DNA of 64,000 bases from Bombella pollinis (GTDB lineage Bacteria > Pseudomonadota > Alphaproteobacteria > Acetobacterales > Acetobacteraceae): contig NZ_JANIDX010000005.1 of NCBI RefSeq assembly GCF_026385485.1, forward strand, positions 124,001 to 188,000, written 5' to 3'. Below the pieces are notes generated by a model. It worked only from the letters and a program-made list of their open reading frames with translations, did not search any database and was not told the origin of the DNA. A program made the translations under genes and the position numbers. Each line of letters starts with the position of its first letter. Position 1 is the stretch's first letter. This document shows positions 26,083 through 34,914 of this stretch, piece after piece.

Positions 26083-27506
26083 TTTGCTTCCTGCCCGCTT
26101 CGCGCTGATTGAGCAGCAGAGCGATCCTCTTGCGTGACGCCCAGTTGTTTTAATTTACGATGTAGCGCGCTGCGCTCCATACACACAAAATTCGCTGTCC
26201 GGCTGATGTTACCACCAAAGCGCATAAGCTGGACTTGCAGATATTGCGTCTCAAAATGGTCCCGCGCCTCACGCAGGGGCAGGCTCATCACATCGGCCTC
26301 CGCAGTAAGGCATGTCATAGAGGGGGCCCCCTCGCGCACAATATCAGGCAACATCTCCGCCCGGATGATGTTGGACTGCTCCCCCTCCCCAGCGGGAAGC
26401 ATAATGAGCATACGCTCCATCAAATTACGCAGCTCACGAATATTGCCCGGCCAATCGTAAGTTTGCAGACACGCCAACGCATCGACCGACAATGTCCGCA
26501 CAGGCAAGCCAGAGGAGCGTGCGCAACTTTCCAAAAAATATTGGGCCAGCATGGGGATATCCTCTGGCCGCTCCGCCAAAGAGGGGACCTGCAACGGCAC
26601 AACAGCGAGGCGGTAATATAAATCCTCCCGGAAATGCCGTGTTGTAATCTCTGCCTGCAAATCCCGGCTTGTTGCCGCTAAAACGCGGACATCCACCTTC
26701 ATACTATGCGTCCCACCGAGACGCTCGAAGGTATTAATCTGCAAAGCGCGCACAATTTTGCCCTGAATCTCCAGCGGCATATCTGCGACTTCATCCAACA
26801 AGAGCGTGCCTTTATGGGCGCGCTCTAACAAGCCGGGACGGCCGGGTTTGCCCTCACTCCCTTCCACCCCAAAAAGTTCTTCCTCAAAATGATCAGGCGC
26901 AAGAGCCGCGCAATTCAACACCACGAAAGGGCCTTCTGCGCGTTTAGATTGCGCATGAATCATCCGCGCGACCACTTCCTTCCCTGCCCCAGCCGGGCCG
27001 GAAATCAACACGCGTGAGTTTGTAGGGGCCACACGGCTAATTTGCCCACGCAAAGCATTAATCAGCGCGCTATCGCCCATCAATGTCCCTTGCTCACCCG
27101 CCCGCAAACGTAGCTCGGCATTTTCCTTTCGCAACCGTGCTGCCTCTAACGCACGGCGCACAATGACCAATAGCCGGTCCGTCTGAAATGGCTTCTCTAA
27201 AAAATCATAAGCCCCATGATGAAGGCTAGAGACGGCGGTCTCAATCGTCCCATGGCCAGAGATCATAATCACGGGCACATCAGGACGTTGCTCCTTAAAG
27301 AGCTTTAAAAGGGCCATACCATCAAGCTGCGAGTTTTGCAGCCAAATATCCAAAATGACGAGCGAGGGACGGCTCTCCCTAAAGAGACGAATCGCTTCAT
27401 CAGAATTCGCCGCTTCACGGGTTAGATAGCCGTCATCCTCCAAAATCCCAGCTAAGAGAAAGCGGATATCCGGCTCATCATCAACAATCAGAATCTCATG
27501 CTCCAT
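26079..27506 (-). CDS. ntrX: Response regulator NtrX (AAA+, lacks GAFTGA)
   Basis: This 475-residue regulator has a receiver domain with phospho-Asp53 (VILDIWL), a central AAA+ domain with Walker A GPAGAGKE at about 170-177 and Walker B GTLLLDEVADMP, and a Fis-type HTH at the end (GGNISRTANFVCMERSALHRKLKQLGV). The GAFTGA loop that contacts sigma-54 is absent: after EELFG the sequence reads VEGSEGKPGRPGLLERA. This fits other alphaproteobacterial NtrX proteins, which regulate cell envelope, respiration or nitrogen genes independently of sigma-54. Paired with NtrY, nine bases upstream. Confidence 0.95.
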   Translation of the reverse strand: MEHEILIVDDEPDIRFLLAGILEDDGYLTREAANSDEAIRLFRESRPSLVILDIWLQNSQLDGMALLKLFKEQRPDVPVIMISGHGTIETAVSSLHHGAYDFLEKPFQTDRLLVIVRRALEAARLRKENAELRLRAGEQGTLMGDSALINALRGQISRVAPTNSRVLISGPAGAGKEVVARMIHAQSKRAEGPFVVLNCAALAPDHFEEELFGVEGSEGKPGRPGLLERAHKGTLLLDEVADMPLEIQGKIVRALQINTFERLGGTHSMKVDVRVLAATSRDLQAEITTRHFREDLYYRLAVVPLQVPSLAERPEDIPMLAQYFLESCARSSGLPVRTLSVDALACLQTYDWPGNIRELRNLMERMLIMLPAGEGEQSNIIRAEMLPDIVREGAPSMTCLTAEADVMSLPLREARDHFETQYLQVQLMRFGGNISRTANFVCMERSALHRKLKQLGVTQEDRSAAQSARSGQEAK

Positions 27507-27515
27507 GACTTACCT

Positions 27516-29882
27516 TCATGCTCTGCTTTCGCCATCTCCTGCAAGGTCTTTATCCATCAAAGGGATATGCAATGCGACCAACGTCCCTGTTGCCTCTTGT
27601 CCTGCCTCAAGAGGCCCAACGAACATCTGACATTCCTGCTCTGTCAACGGGCGTAACCGCACCTGACCGTGATGAGCCTCCATCGCACGATGAACGATGG
27701 CCAGCCCCAACCCCGTCCCCTTCTCCTTATGGGTTACATAAGGCTCGGTAAGGCGTTGATGCTCCCCAGCAGGCAGACCCACGCCATTATCTGCAACGCT
27801 TATGATTGCCGCTCCCTCCTCTTGCGTCAAGCGCAGGATAATCGTCCCGATAACAGGGTGCCCTTCCCCAACCTGCCGCTTGGTCATGAGGATAGCATCT
27901 GCTGCATTTTGTAACAGATTGATAAGAGACTGACTAATTAAACGATGGTCACACCGTACAATAACCGCCCCTCCCTCTGGCATATCCAACTGATAAGCAA
28001 TTTCGGGATGGGCATTTTGCTGGAGGAACAACGTCTCCCGGCAAAGCCGGACGAGGTCATGCTCGGCCATTTCCGGCTGGGGCATCCGCGCAAAGGAGGA
28101 AAACTCATCCACCATGCGCCCTATATCCCCCACCTGCCGCACAATCGTGCTGATGAGACGGTCATAAATCTCCGGGTCGCTGGTAATTTCTTTATGAAAA
28201 CGCCGCCGCAATCGCTCTGCCGCTAATTGAATCGGCGTGAGTGGATTTTTAATCTCATGAGCAATACGGCGTGCCACATCCGCCCATGCGGCTTTACGCT
28301 GCGCGACTTGGAGGAGGGTAATATCATCAAACGTGACAACATAACCCGTTGACCCTGCATGATCATTTTGGTCCGCCACAGCACAAACAAGCAAGGTCCG
28401 CCCTGCCCCAGCCCCGCCACCACTCCCCGGGCCACCGGGGGCATGAGCATGTTCAGCATCAATTTGAATCTCCGCGCCATGCTCTTTATCAGGCTGCTCC
28501 TTCACCGCTTGCAGCAAAGCGGCAAACTCTGGCACGAAGGCCACTAAGGGCCGCCCCTTTGCTTGCTCCATATCCCGCTGAAGAATAAAAGACGCTGCCC
28601 GGTTAGGCAGCTCAACAAGCTGATTATGGTCTAAGCCAATCACCCCAGCAGACACACCGGCAAGGACTGTCTCGGTAAAACGGCGGCGTTCATCAATTTG
28701 GTCATAAGCCAGCATGAGTTCAGAGCGTTGGTCAGCAAGCTGGCTGGCCATGAGGTTAAACGCCCGAGAGAGTGCCATCAACTCATCTTCCCGATTCCCC
28801 TTACCCTCCACGGGAACACGCGCTGTTAAATCCCCCCGTGAGATACGCTGTGCCGCGCGGATTAACTGGCTAAGCGGCCGTGTAATGCGATTAGCTTGGG
28901 AGAGGCCACTTAACATCCCCACCGCTAACACCAGCAGCCCCATAAGAGCCAAAATCACAATAAGGACAAGCTGCGCCTTCCCACGATTATTGAGCATGCG
29001 CTGATAATCCTGCACCAGCGCATTTGTCCGTGTCATATGATGAAGAATCTCAGGGTCCACCGGGCGGGTAATGACGAGCATCAAGCCAGAATTACCCCCC
29101 AGCGAGACGACCCCGCGGACCAGTTTTGCCTCTGGTTGGTCCAGCAGCACGACCTCACCCGTCCGCGCCATAGCCGCAACAGAGCGTGGAGGAAGCTCCT
29201 TTTGCGGGTCCTCCGCCCGAATGGCCAGCAATCCCCCAGTGGCGATGATTTTATAAGTCAGCGGGTTAAAGATAATCGCATCATTCAACCCGCGCTCGGT
29301 CACCTCATCTTCTAACAACGCTTGTAAGCGGGAATGATCATGGAACAAATCTGTCCCATGGGTGAACATTTCATCATTCTGAACCGTCAGCAGCGTATTA
29401 GCTAAAGCGAAGGCTTCTGTCCGTGTATTCTCATTATGTTCCCGCAAATACCCCGCCGCGACAGAGCGTGCCTCACTCAACGCATTATTCACCCGATTGG
29501 AGAACCAAATCTCCACCCCGTAATGGAAGAATAGCGCAGACAATACCCCGACCATCAAAGCAGGGGCTACAGCCACAACACCAAAGAGCATAACCAGCTG
29601 GGTATGCAGCCGCGCACCTGCTTGGCCCATGCGCCGCTCGGCCAACATCCGGCCAATTTGCCGCACTGCCGCCGCCCCAATGAGCATAATTGTGATGAAA
29701 TCGAGCAGAAAAAGCAAAGCTTGGGCCCGCGGCACACGCGCGAGAGACACACCCCCAGCTAAGACGATGAAGGTCACAAAGGTCAGTACCAACGCCACAA
29801 CCGTCAGCACCACCATACCGTTAGGGCTGGTAAGCCGCCAGAGGGAGGCCCTCATTTTCCCAGAAAAGAACCGCCTCATCAC
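27516..29882 (-). CDS. ntrY: Membrane sensor histidine kinase NtrY
   Basis: A 788-residue kinase. Three N-terminal membrane segments precede a periplasmic region of about 190 residues; a further membrane helix (LVLIVILALMGLLVLAVGML) leads to a HAMP domain with ANRITRPLSQL. A PAS-like domain follows, carrying a Gly-rich insert (PGGPGSGGGAGAGR), then the HisKA box ARRIAHEIKNPLTPIQLAAERL, and an ATPase domain with N, G1 (ADNGVGLP) and G2 (GTGLGLAIV) boxes. It phosphorylates NtrX in response to an envelope, redox or nitrogen signal. It lies eight bases after the truncated ntrC gene. Confidence 0.96.
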   Translation of the reverse strand: MMRRFFSGKMRASLWRLTSPNGMVVLTVVALVLTFVTFIVLAGGVSLARVPRAQALLFLLDFITIMLIGAAAVRQIGRMLAERRMGQAGARLHTQLVMLFGVVAVAPALMVGVLSALFFHYGVEIWFSNRVNNALSEARSVAAGYLREHNENTRTEAFALANTLLTVQNDEMFTHGTDLFHDHSRLQALLEDEVTERGLNDAIIFNPLTYKIIATGGLLAIRAEDPQKELPPRSVAAMARTGEVVLLDQPEAKLVRGVVSLGGNSGLMLVITRPVDPEILHHMTRTNALVQDYQRMLNNRGKAQLVLIVILALMGLLVLAVGMLSGLSQANRITRPLSQLIRAAQRISRGDLTARVPVEGKGNREDELMALSRAFNLMASQLADQRSELMLAYDQIDERRRFTETVLAGVSAGVIGLDHNQLVELPNRAASFILQRDMEQAKGRPLVAFVPEFAALLQAVKEQPDKEHGAEIQIDAEHAHAPGGPGSGGGAGAGRTLLVCAVADQNDHAGSTGYVVTFDDITLLQVAQRKAAWADVARRIAHEIKNPLTPIQLAAERLRRRFHKEITSDPEIYDRLISTIVRQVGDIGRMVDEFSSFARMPQPEMAEHDLVRLCRETLFLQQNAHPEIAYQLDMPEGGAVIVRCDHRLISQSLINLLQNAADAILMTKRQVGEGHPVIGTIILRLTQEEGAAIISVADNGVGLPAGEHQRLTEPYVTHKEKGTGLGLAIVHRAMEAHHGQVRLRPLTEQECQMFVGPLEAGQEATGTLVALHIPLMDKDLAGDGESRA

Positions 29883-29890
29883 GCGCTCTC

Positions 29891-30622
29891 CTACCGCGCC
29901 CCTGGCGGACGGGGAATCGTAATCTGAAGCTCCTGAATCCGCTTGCGCAATGTGTTCCGGTTCAACCCTAATAAAGCAGCGGCTTTAAGCTGATTACCCC
30001 CCGTATGCTGCAAGACCATCATAATAAGAGGCTTCTCTACCGCGCCCACCACACTATTATGGAGGTTACAACTCCCTGCCTCTAACCCTGCACGCACGTA
30101 GCTCCGCATCACAGGCTCAAACATCGCCGCCAAACCGCCTTTAGAGGCCGCCGCTAAACTACCCACAGCCTGCAAACGCTCCGGGCCTAAACATTGCTCC
30201 ACCGGCAAAGAGGCTAGCCAATGCCGCAAGCCGTCCTCCAGCCCCCCATGACGCAACAAAGTCGCATGGTCATGGCAGCTCGCTACAATAATCCGTACGC
30301 GCTCCTCCCGCCTCACATGAGTCCGCCCGGCTAAAAACAGCGCAAAGCGATGCTGCATCTGGGGGGAGAGGCAATCCAGCTCATCAATTAAGAGCGTGCC
30401 TCCTTGAGCTTGCTCTAACCAGCCATTCCCTGCCGTGCCAAAGAGACGCTCCTCCCGCAAAGCCCGTGGCACGCCTGTTAGGCCCGCCACCACAAATGCC
30501 CCATGCGCGCAAGGGCTGTGAACATGAATCTGCTGGGCAATATCCAGCCGCTCCCGCGCGCTAGCCCCGTGGAGGAATAAAGGCCGCATCGCACGGGCCT
30601 CGCGGGCAGTACGCTCTGCCAT
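29891..30622 (-). CDS. Receiver-less, ATPase-degenerate NtrC remnant with intact Fis HTH
   Basis: The protein sits where ntrC lies in the conserved dusB-ntrB-ntrC-ntrY-ntrX order. It is only 243 residues against about 470 for NtrC. No receiver domain precedes it, since dusB ends at its start codon (TAATG). The AAA+ region is recognisable but decayed: Walker A position reads HGASARER without GxxGxGK, GAFTGA is missing, Walker B survives as GGTLLIDELDCL, sensor I as RIIVASC, and the arginine-finger region is altered. The C-terminal HTH (about 197-235; GGNQLKAAALLGLNRNTLRKRIQEL) looks intact and NtrC-like. It probably binds DNA without driving sigma-54. Confidence 0.8.
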   Translation of the reverse strand: MAERTAREARAMRPLFLHGASARERLDIAQQIHVHSPCAHGAFVVAGLTGVPRALREERLFGTAGNGWLEQAQGGTLLIDELDCLSPQMQHRFALFLAGRTHVRREERVRIIVASCHDHATLLRHGGLEDGLRHWLASLPVEQCLGPERLQAVGSLAAASKGGLAAMFEPVMRSYVRAGLEAGSCNLHNSVVGAVEKPLIMMVLQHTGGNQLKAAALLGLNRNTLRKRIQELQITIPRPPGAR

Positions 30623-31671
30623 TATGCGGCATGCCGAGCAAGGGCGGCTTCTCGGTCCCTTACAATGCCTGCGGCGATCGCCTCATCATAAAAACGCGTA
30701 AGCAGCGCGATGACAGCACCCGGATCATCCAGCCGATTTACCTCAGCACGAAAAGCCGCAGACCCCGGCAACCCTGCCGAATACCAAGATACATGCTTAC
30801 GAGCGAGACGCAGGCCGGGACGCTCTCCAAAATACTCCATCATCATATGATAATGCTTTAGGACAATATCTCTCTCGGTGGCGAGGTCAGGGTCTGGCAC
30901 ATCCACCCCACTGCGCAAGGATTGTACAAGCTGTGCTAAAAACCAAGGCCGCCCGTAACAGCCCCGCCCTACCATCACGCCATCCGCCCCTGATTCCGCC
31001 AAAGCCTGACGGGCTGAAGCCATGCTGATAATATCCCCATTTACAATCACAGGTAGCTTTACGGCCTCTTTTACCGTCCGCACAAATCGCCAATCAGCAT
31101 GACCATTATAGAACATCTGCCGTGTCCGCCCATGGACGGTAATCATACGGATGCCCACATCCTCCGCAATCCGCGCCAACTGAGGCGCATTAAGGCTGGC
31201 ATGGTCCCACCCCATACGCATCTTCAACGTCACAGGGACATTTACTGCCTTAACGGTCGCCTCCAAAAGTCGCGCGGCTAATGCCTCATCCCGCATGAGG
31301 GAGGAGCCTGCCATCTGCCCGATCGCCACCTTCTTAACCGGGCAGCCGAAATTAATATCCACCACATCCGCCCCACCTGCCACGGCGATTTTAGCAGCCT
31401 CACCCATAGCTTGAGGGTCACAGCCTGCAAGCTGTACGGCATTAATCCCGCCAGCCCCAGCACTACGCGCCATACTCAATGTACGTTCATTCTCCCGCAC
31501 CATGGCCCAAGAGGCAATCATCTCCGAAATCACCAACCCCGCCCCTAGCTCGCGTGTTAAGCGGCGGAAAGGAAGGTCCGTCACACCAGACATAGGCGCG
31601 AGGATGACAGGGTCCTCAATCACGCAATCCGGCCCTAATGTGATAGGAGGCAAAGGAATCGGGGTGGGCAT
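30622..31671 (-). CDS. dusB: tRNA-dihydrouridine synthase DusB
   Basis: DusB (NifR3) reduces specific D-loop uridines of tRNA using FMN and NADPH. This 349-residue protein shows LAPMSGVTDLPFRRL, INFGCPVKKV, the catalytic-cysteine-type region around the GSSLMRD loop, TVHGRTRQMFYNG and VNGDI, in the family order. Its stop overlaps the next start. It is the first gene of the operon that runs through ntrY, ntrX, hfq and hflX, matching the nifR3-linked order known in other Alphaproteobacteria. Confidence 0.95.
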   Translation of the reverse strand: MPTPIPLPPITLGPDCVIEDPVILAPMSGVTDLPFRRLTRELGAGLVISEMIASWAMVRENERTLSMARSAGAGGINAVQLAGCDPQAMGEAAKIAVAGGADVVDINFGCPVKKVAIGQMAGSSLMRDEALAARLLEATVKAVNVPVTLKMRMGWDHASLNAPQLARIAEDVGIRMITVHGRTRQMFYNGHADWRFVRTVKEAVKLPVIVNGDIISMASARQALAESGADGVMVGRGCYGRPWFLAQLVQSLRSGVDVPDPDLATERDIVLKHYHMMMEYFGERPGLRLARKHVSWYSAGLPGSAAFRAEVNRLDDPGAVIALLTRFYDEAIAAGIVRDREAALARHAA

Positions 31672-31751
31672 CGCTCGTTAAGACCTACGGGTTTTTATAA
31701 AGGGCATGAGGGGGATTTTACCGCTCTCCCTGCTAAAGAGCAAACAAGGGC

Positions 31752-32045
31752 CTACCCTGCCCCTCCACCACCTCTACGATGACGTACCCGCCGCATAGCC
31801 AGAATCTCCCGCTCATGGCGTTGTCGTCCCGCCGCAGTGACCTCAAACCGGCCATCCTCTCGTTGCTGGGTAAACCCCTTTTTTGCAAGACGCTCTAAGC
31901 ATGCACGGTCCTTTAACGGGGCGCGGAAGTCCGGCATCTTCCCCTCCGGCGGGGGGCCAACAGGCCGCCCCGTTGCGCCGCTTAACACCACCCTATGCAA
32001 GGCTGAGCGGCAGCATGTCTCTAAATATAATTCATCCCAACTCAT
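31752..32045 (-). CDS. Unknown 97-residue protein, possibly winged-helix-like
   Basis: I do not recognise this protein. GAGG lies eight bases before its ATG, supporting expression. It begins MSWDELYLETCCRSALHRVV. The middle (DRACLERLAKKGFTQQREDGRFEVTAAGRQRHEREIL) looks like a short wing-type helix-strand unit, and the end is basic and glycine-rich (RRVRHRRGGGGAG), suggesting a nucleic-acid contact. It stands about 80 bases ahead of dusB on the same strand and might be cotranscribed with it. Confidence 0.6.
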   Translation of the reverse strand: MSWDELYLETCCRSALHRVVLSGATGRPVGPPPEGKMPDFRAPLKDRACLERLAKKGFTQQREDGRFEVTAAGRQRHEREILAMRRVRHRRGGGGAG

Positions 32046-32203
32046 GCGTTTTCCTCTCTGATGAGCCGCTTCATCACTTTATTGCGTCCACGAATATCAT
32101 TAAACTATCATCATCACACGGCATGAATGGCGTGAAACTACTTGACAAACCCTCGCTATGAGGTCTGAAACAGCCAAGACCATTGATATGAAGGGGAAAG
32201 AGA

Positions 32204-33262
32204 ATGCTGGACCTCGGACAAATCGCCACACAGCTCCTACGCCGCCTCGACCCCGAAACGGCTCATGAAATCGCCATCCACAGCATTGCATACGGCTTAG
32301 CAGGCCGTGGCAAAGCCGACCACTCCGCCCTAAAGACGCACGCTTTGGGCCTAACCTTCCCCAACCCCATTGGCCTTGCCGCGGGGTTTGATAAAAATGC
32401 CCGCGCTGTAAGAGGCCTCGCAAAATTGGGCTTCGGTTATATTGAAACAGGGACCGTTACCCCCCGCCCCCAGCCCGGCAACCCCAAACCACGCCTCTTC
32501 CGCTTAATTAATGACCATGCTATCATCAACCGCATGGGCTTTAATAGCTGCGGGATTGATCGCTTCTGCCAAAATCTCACACCGCTATTCCGCCCCAATA
32601 AAGAAGGCCACGTCCAAGCGGCTGGCGTCCCTCTGGGCATTAATCTAGGCATTAACAAAACGGGGGCCGACCCCTTAACGGACTATCCCGCCCTTGTTGG
32701 CAGGGTAAAATCCTACGCCGATTATATTACAATCAATCTTTCCTCCCCCAACACGCCGGGTTTGCGTGACCTCCAAGAGGTGGACATGCTCTCCCGCCTG
32801 TTAGAAGCCATCCAAACGGCCCATCCAGACCGGCCACCTTTGCTCATCAAACTCGCACCCGACCTTGAGGACGAGGCTTACGGTCCCATCCTCCAAGCGG
32901 CGATTGATGGTAGGGCGGATGGCCTCATCCTCACCAACACGACTCTCGCCCGCCCCGAGAGCTTAACAAGCTCCCACCGTACAGAGACAGGCGGCCTCTC
33001 TGGCGCACCGCTCGCTACCCGGGCGCGCGATGTGCTAAAACTGGTCGCTGACTTGAATAAAGGACGGCTCTGCCTCATATCATCTGGCGGTATTGAGAGC
33101 GGGCGTGACATCTTAGACCGCCTCAAAATGGGGGCTAATCTTGTCCAAATCTATACCGCCTTTATTTATGAAGGGCCTGCTGCGCTCACACGTTTAAAGC
33201 AGGAGCTTTTGCAAGAAATGAGCCGCGATGGTATTCGCAGCCTTGCCTCTCTACCACGCTAA
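32204..33262 (+). CDS. pyrD: Dihydroorotate dehydrogenase (quinone), class 2
   Basis: PyrD oxidises dihydroorotate to orotate in pyrimidine synthesis, passing electrons to quinone at the inner membrane. The 352-residue protein has the class 2 N-terminal membrane-associated helices (LLRRLDPETAHEIAIHSI). FMN-barrel motifs follow: NPIGLAAGFDKNA, the GTVTPRPQPGNPKPR block, NRMGFN, and NLSSPNTPGLRDLQ with the catalytic serine. LIKLAPDL and SSGGIESG follow. AAAGAGA precedes the ATG. A glycosyltransferase gene starts 39 bases later. Confidence 0.97.
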   Translation: MLDLGQIATQLLRRLDPETAHEIAIHSIAYGLAGRGKADHSALKTHALGLTFPNPIGLAAGFDKNARAVRGLAKLGFGYIETGTVTPRPQPGNPKPRLFRLINDHAIINRMGFNSCGIDRFCQNLTPLFRPNKEGHVQAAGVPLGINLGINKTGADPLTDYPALVGRVKSYADYITINLSSPNTPGLRDLQEVDMLSRLLEAIQTAHPDRPPLLIKLAPDLEDEAYGPILQAAIDGRADGLILTNTTLARPESLTSSHRTETGGLSGAPLATRARDVLKLVADLNKGRLCLISSGGIESGRDILDRLKMGANLVQIYTAFIYEGPAALTRLKQELLQEMSRDGIRSLASLPR

Positions 33263-33301
33263 ACACTCCTGACGAATTACCATAGGACCACGGACCATCT
33301 T

Positions 33302-34837
33302 ATGAAACTTGCTCTGGTCGGCATCATCAAGAATGAAGCCCATGACATCCTATACTGGCTTGGCTGGCATGCCCGCTTAGGCATTAATAGCTTCATCCTC
33401 TTTGATGACGATTCAGATGATGGCACCCGCGCTCTTATCCGCGCTGCTTGTGTGCATTGGGATATTCGTCTTTTTCACATTCGTGAGCATAGTTTAGACC
33501 TCACAGAGCAAAGCCACCTTAAACGGCAACAGCAAGTCTATTGCGATGCGCTCAATGCCGTGAAGGGGCAGTTCGACTGGGTGGGCCTGTTTGATACAGA
33601 TGAATATCTCACCCTATGCGAACACGAAACCTTACCTGACTTCCTCGCTACGATGGGGACGGATGTTGGTGCGGTGGCTCTGCATTGGCGTGTTTATGGT
33701 CATAATGGCCATATCACGGCCCCTACTTTACCGCCCTCCCACAGCTTCATCCAACATAGCATGGTTGAGGAAGCCATAAACCGGCATGTGAAATGCTTCA
33801 TCCGCCCGTCTTATTGGGACCAAAAAAGCTGGGTGAATGTTCATTACTTCCCCCTCAAAAAAGGACAATATGTTACCGCAAGCGGCAAGCCCGTCACATG
33901 GTCGGCCGAGGCGCAAGGCATCACAGCAGAGCAAGCGGATTGGTCTGTTGCCTTTTTAAGGCATTTTCAAAACCGTAGTGTGGAGCAATTTGTTGAGCGT
34001 ACACGCAACCGCAAGGATATTCACCTTAACCTAGCAGATGTTAATTTCTCCCAATGGAATGAGCTGGAAGACCACTCGCCTCGTGCCGTCACAGCCTCCC
34101 TTTTAAATTGGGTACGGCCTGTTATTACCTCCGGGGCTGTCAGCGCGTTGGAGCAACTCCACCGCCGCCATCCTCCCTTAACAAAGCATCTTCCCCCATC
34201 CTCCACCCAGAATCCCTCCTCCTTCACTATTTTTGCTCTTTACCCCAAAGAGGAACGCCATCTCGGCCTTAAAGAGGGCCTGATTCAGGATGTGGAGGCT
34301 CAAGAGCTAGAGCAGCATAAAAATGGCGTTGGCCTTTTTATGCTCCAAAGCCGCCGCGTCCCTACAGCGGCCTTCCTCTTTGCTTTAGACCAAAATCATA
34401 AAATTGTGGATTTTGCCCTCCTTGGCGATGGACGACTAGGCGGGCTGCCCCGTTATGACCTGCTGCCAATTATGGAGCAAAAAGCGATTGTGCTGCGCCA
34501 GAAAGGGGGGTTCTCCCGACGCGGTTATTTCCTTTCCGCTCCCCCTAAAGAGCCTCTAACCACCAACCGTCTTAAAGCGGATATGTGGGAATGTTTTACC
34601 GCTATCCCTCAGCCAACTCTACCCACGGGGCAATCTTGGCTTACCTTCCCTACTTTAAACCTTGCAGAGATGCTCCTTACAGCCCCCGCCCTGACCTTGG
34701 AGGATATTTCCCTCCTCACGGCGTTGGACCGCCATATAACAACATGGTTGCTGCCACTACTCGCAGCGCATCTGGACGAAGCCGAAGCCCGGACTCTACG
34801 AAGCTATCTAGGCCCCTTTGCGCCCTTCATACTATAA
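33302..34837 (+). CDS. Family 2-type glycosyltransferase
   Basis: A 511-residue protein whose first 120 residues form a GT-A core of the GT2_4/GT92-like kind. It opens MKLALVGIIKNEAHDILYWL, then FDDDSDDGT, and has the metal site LFDTDEYLT. After it comes HWRVYGHNGH..., then KCFIRPSYWDQ..NVHYFPL. The C-terminal 250 residues are not recognised. It is cytoplasmic by appearance. Donor and acceptor are unknown; a polysaccharide or cell-surface role is likely. It follows pyrD and ends before a bidirectional terminator. Confidence 0.78.
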   Translation: MKLALVGIIKNEAHDILYWLGWHARLGINSFILFDDDSDDGTRALIRAACVHWDIRLFHIREHSLDLTEQSHLKRQQQVYCDALNAVKGQFDWVGLFDTDEYLTLCEHETLPDFLATMGTDVGAVALHWRVYGHNGHITAPTLPPSHSFIQHSMVEEAINRHVKCFIRPSYWDQKSWVNVHYFPLKKGQYVTASGKPVTWSAEAQGITAEQADWSVAFLRHFQNRSVEQFVERTRNRKDIHLNLADVNFSQWNELEDHSPRAVTASLLNWVRPVITSGAVSALEQLHRRHPPLTKHLPPSSTQNPSSFTIFALYPKEERHLGLKEGLIQDVEAQELEQHKNGVGLFMLQSRRVPTAAFLFALDQNHKIVDFALLGDGRLGGLPRYDLLPIMEQKAIVLRQKGGFSRRGYFLSAPPKEPLTTNRLKADMWECFTAIPQPTLPTGQSWLTFPTLNLAEMLLTAPALTLEDISLLTALDRHITTWLLPLLAAHLDEAEARTLRSYLGPFAPFIL

Positions 34838-34860
34838 GAGGCACAAACTCTTTTACCCAT

Positions 34861-34893
34861 AAAAAAGGCTCCCTCTCTTGGGGAGCCTTTTTT
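34861..34893. terminator. Bidirectional terminator between convergent genes
   Basis: AAAAAAGGCTCCC-tctcttg-GGGAGCCTTTTTT serves the plus-strand glycosyltransferase and the minus-strand sugar porter that end on either side. Confidence 0.9.
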
Positions 34894-34914
34894 GTAGCAC
34901 TCTAAAAAGACGCT

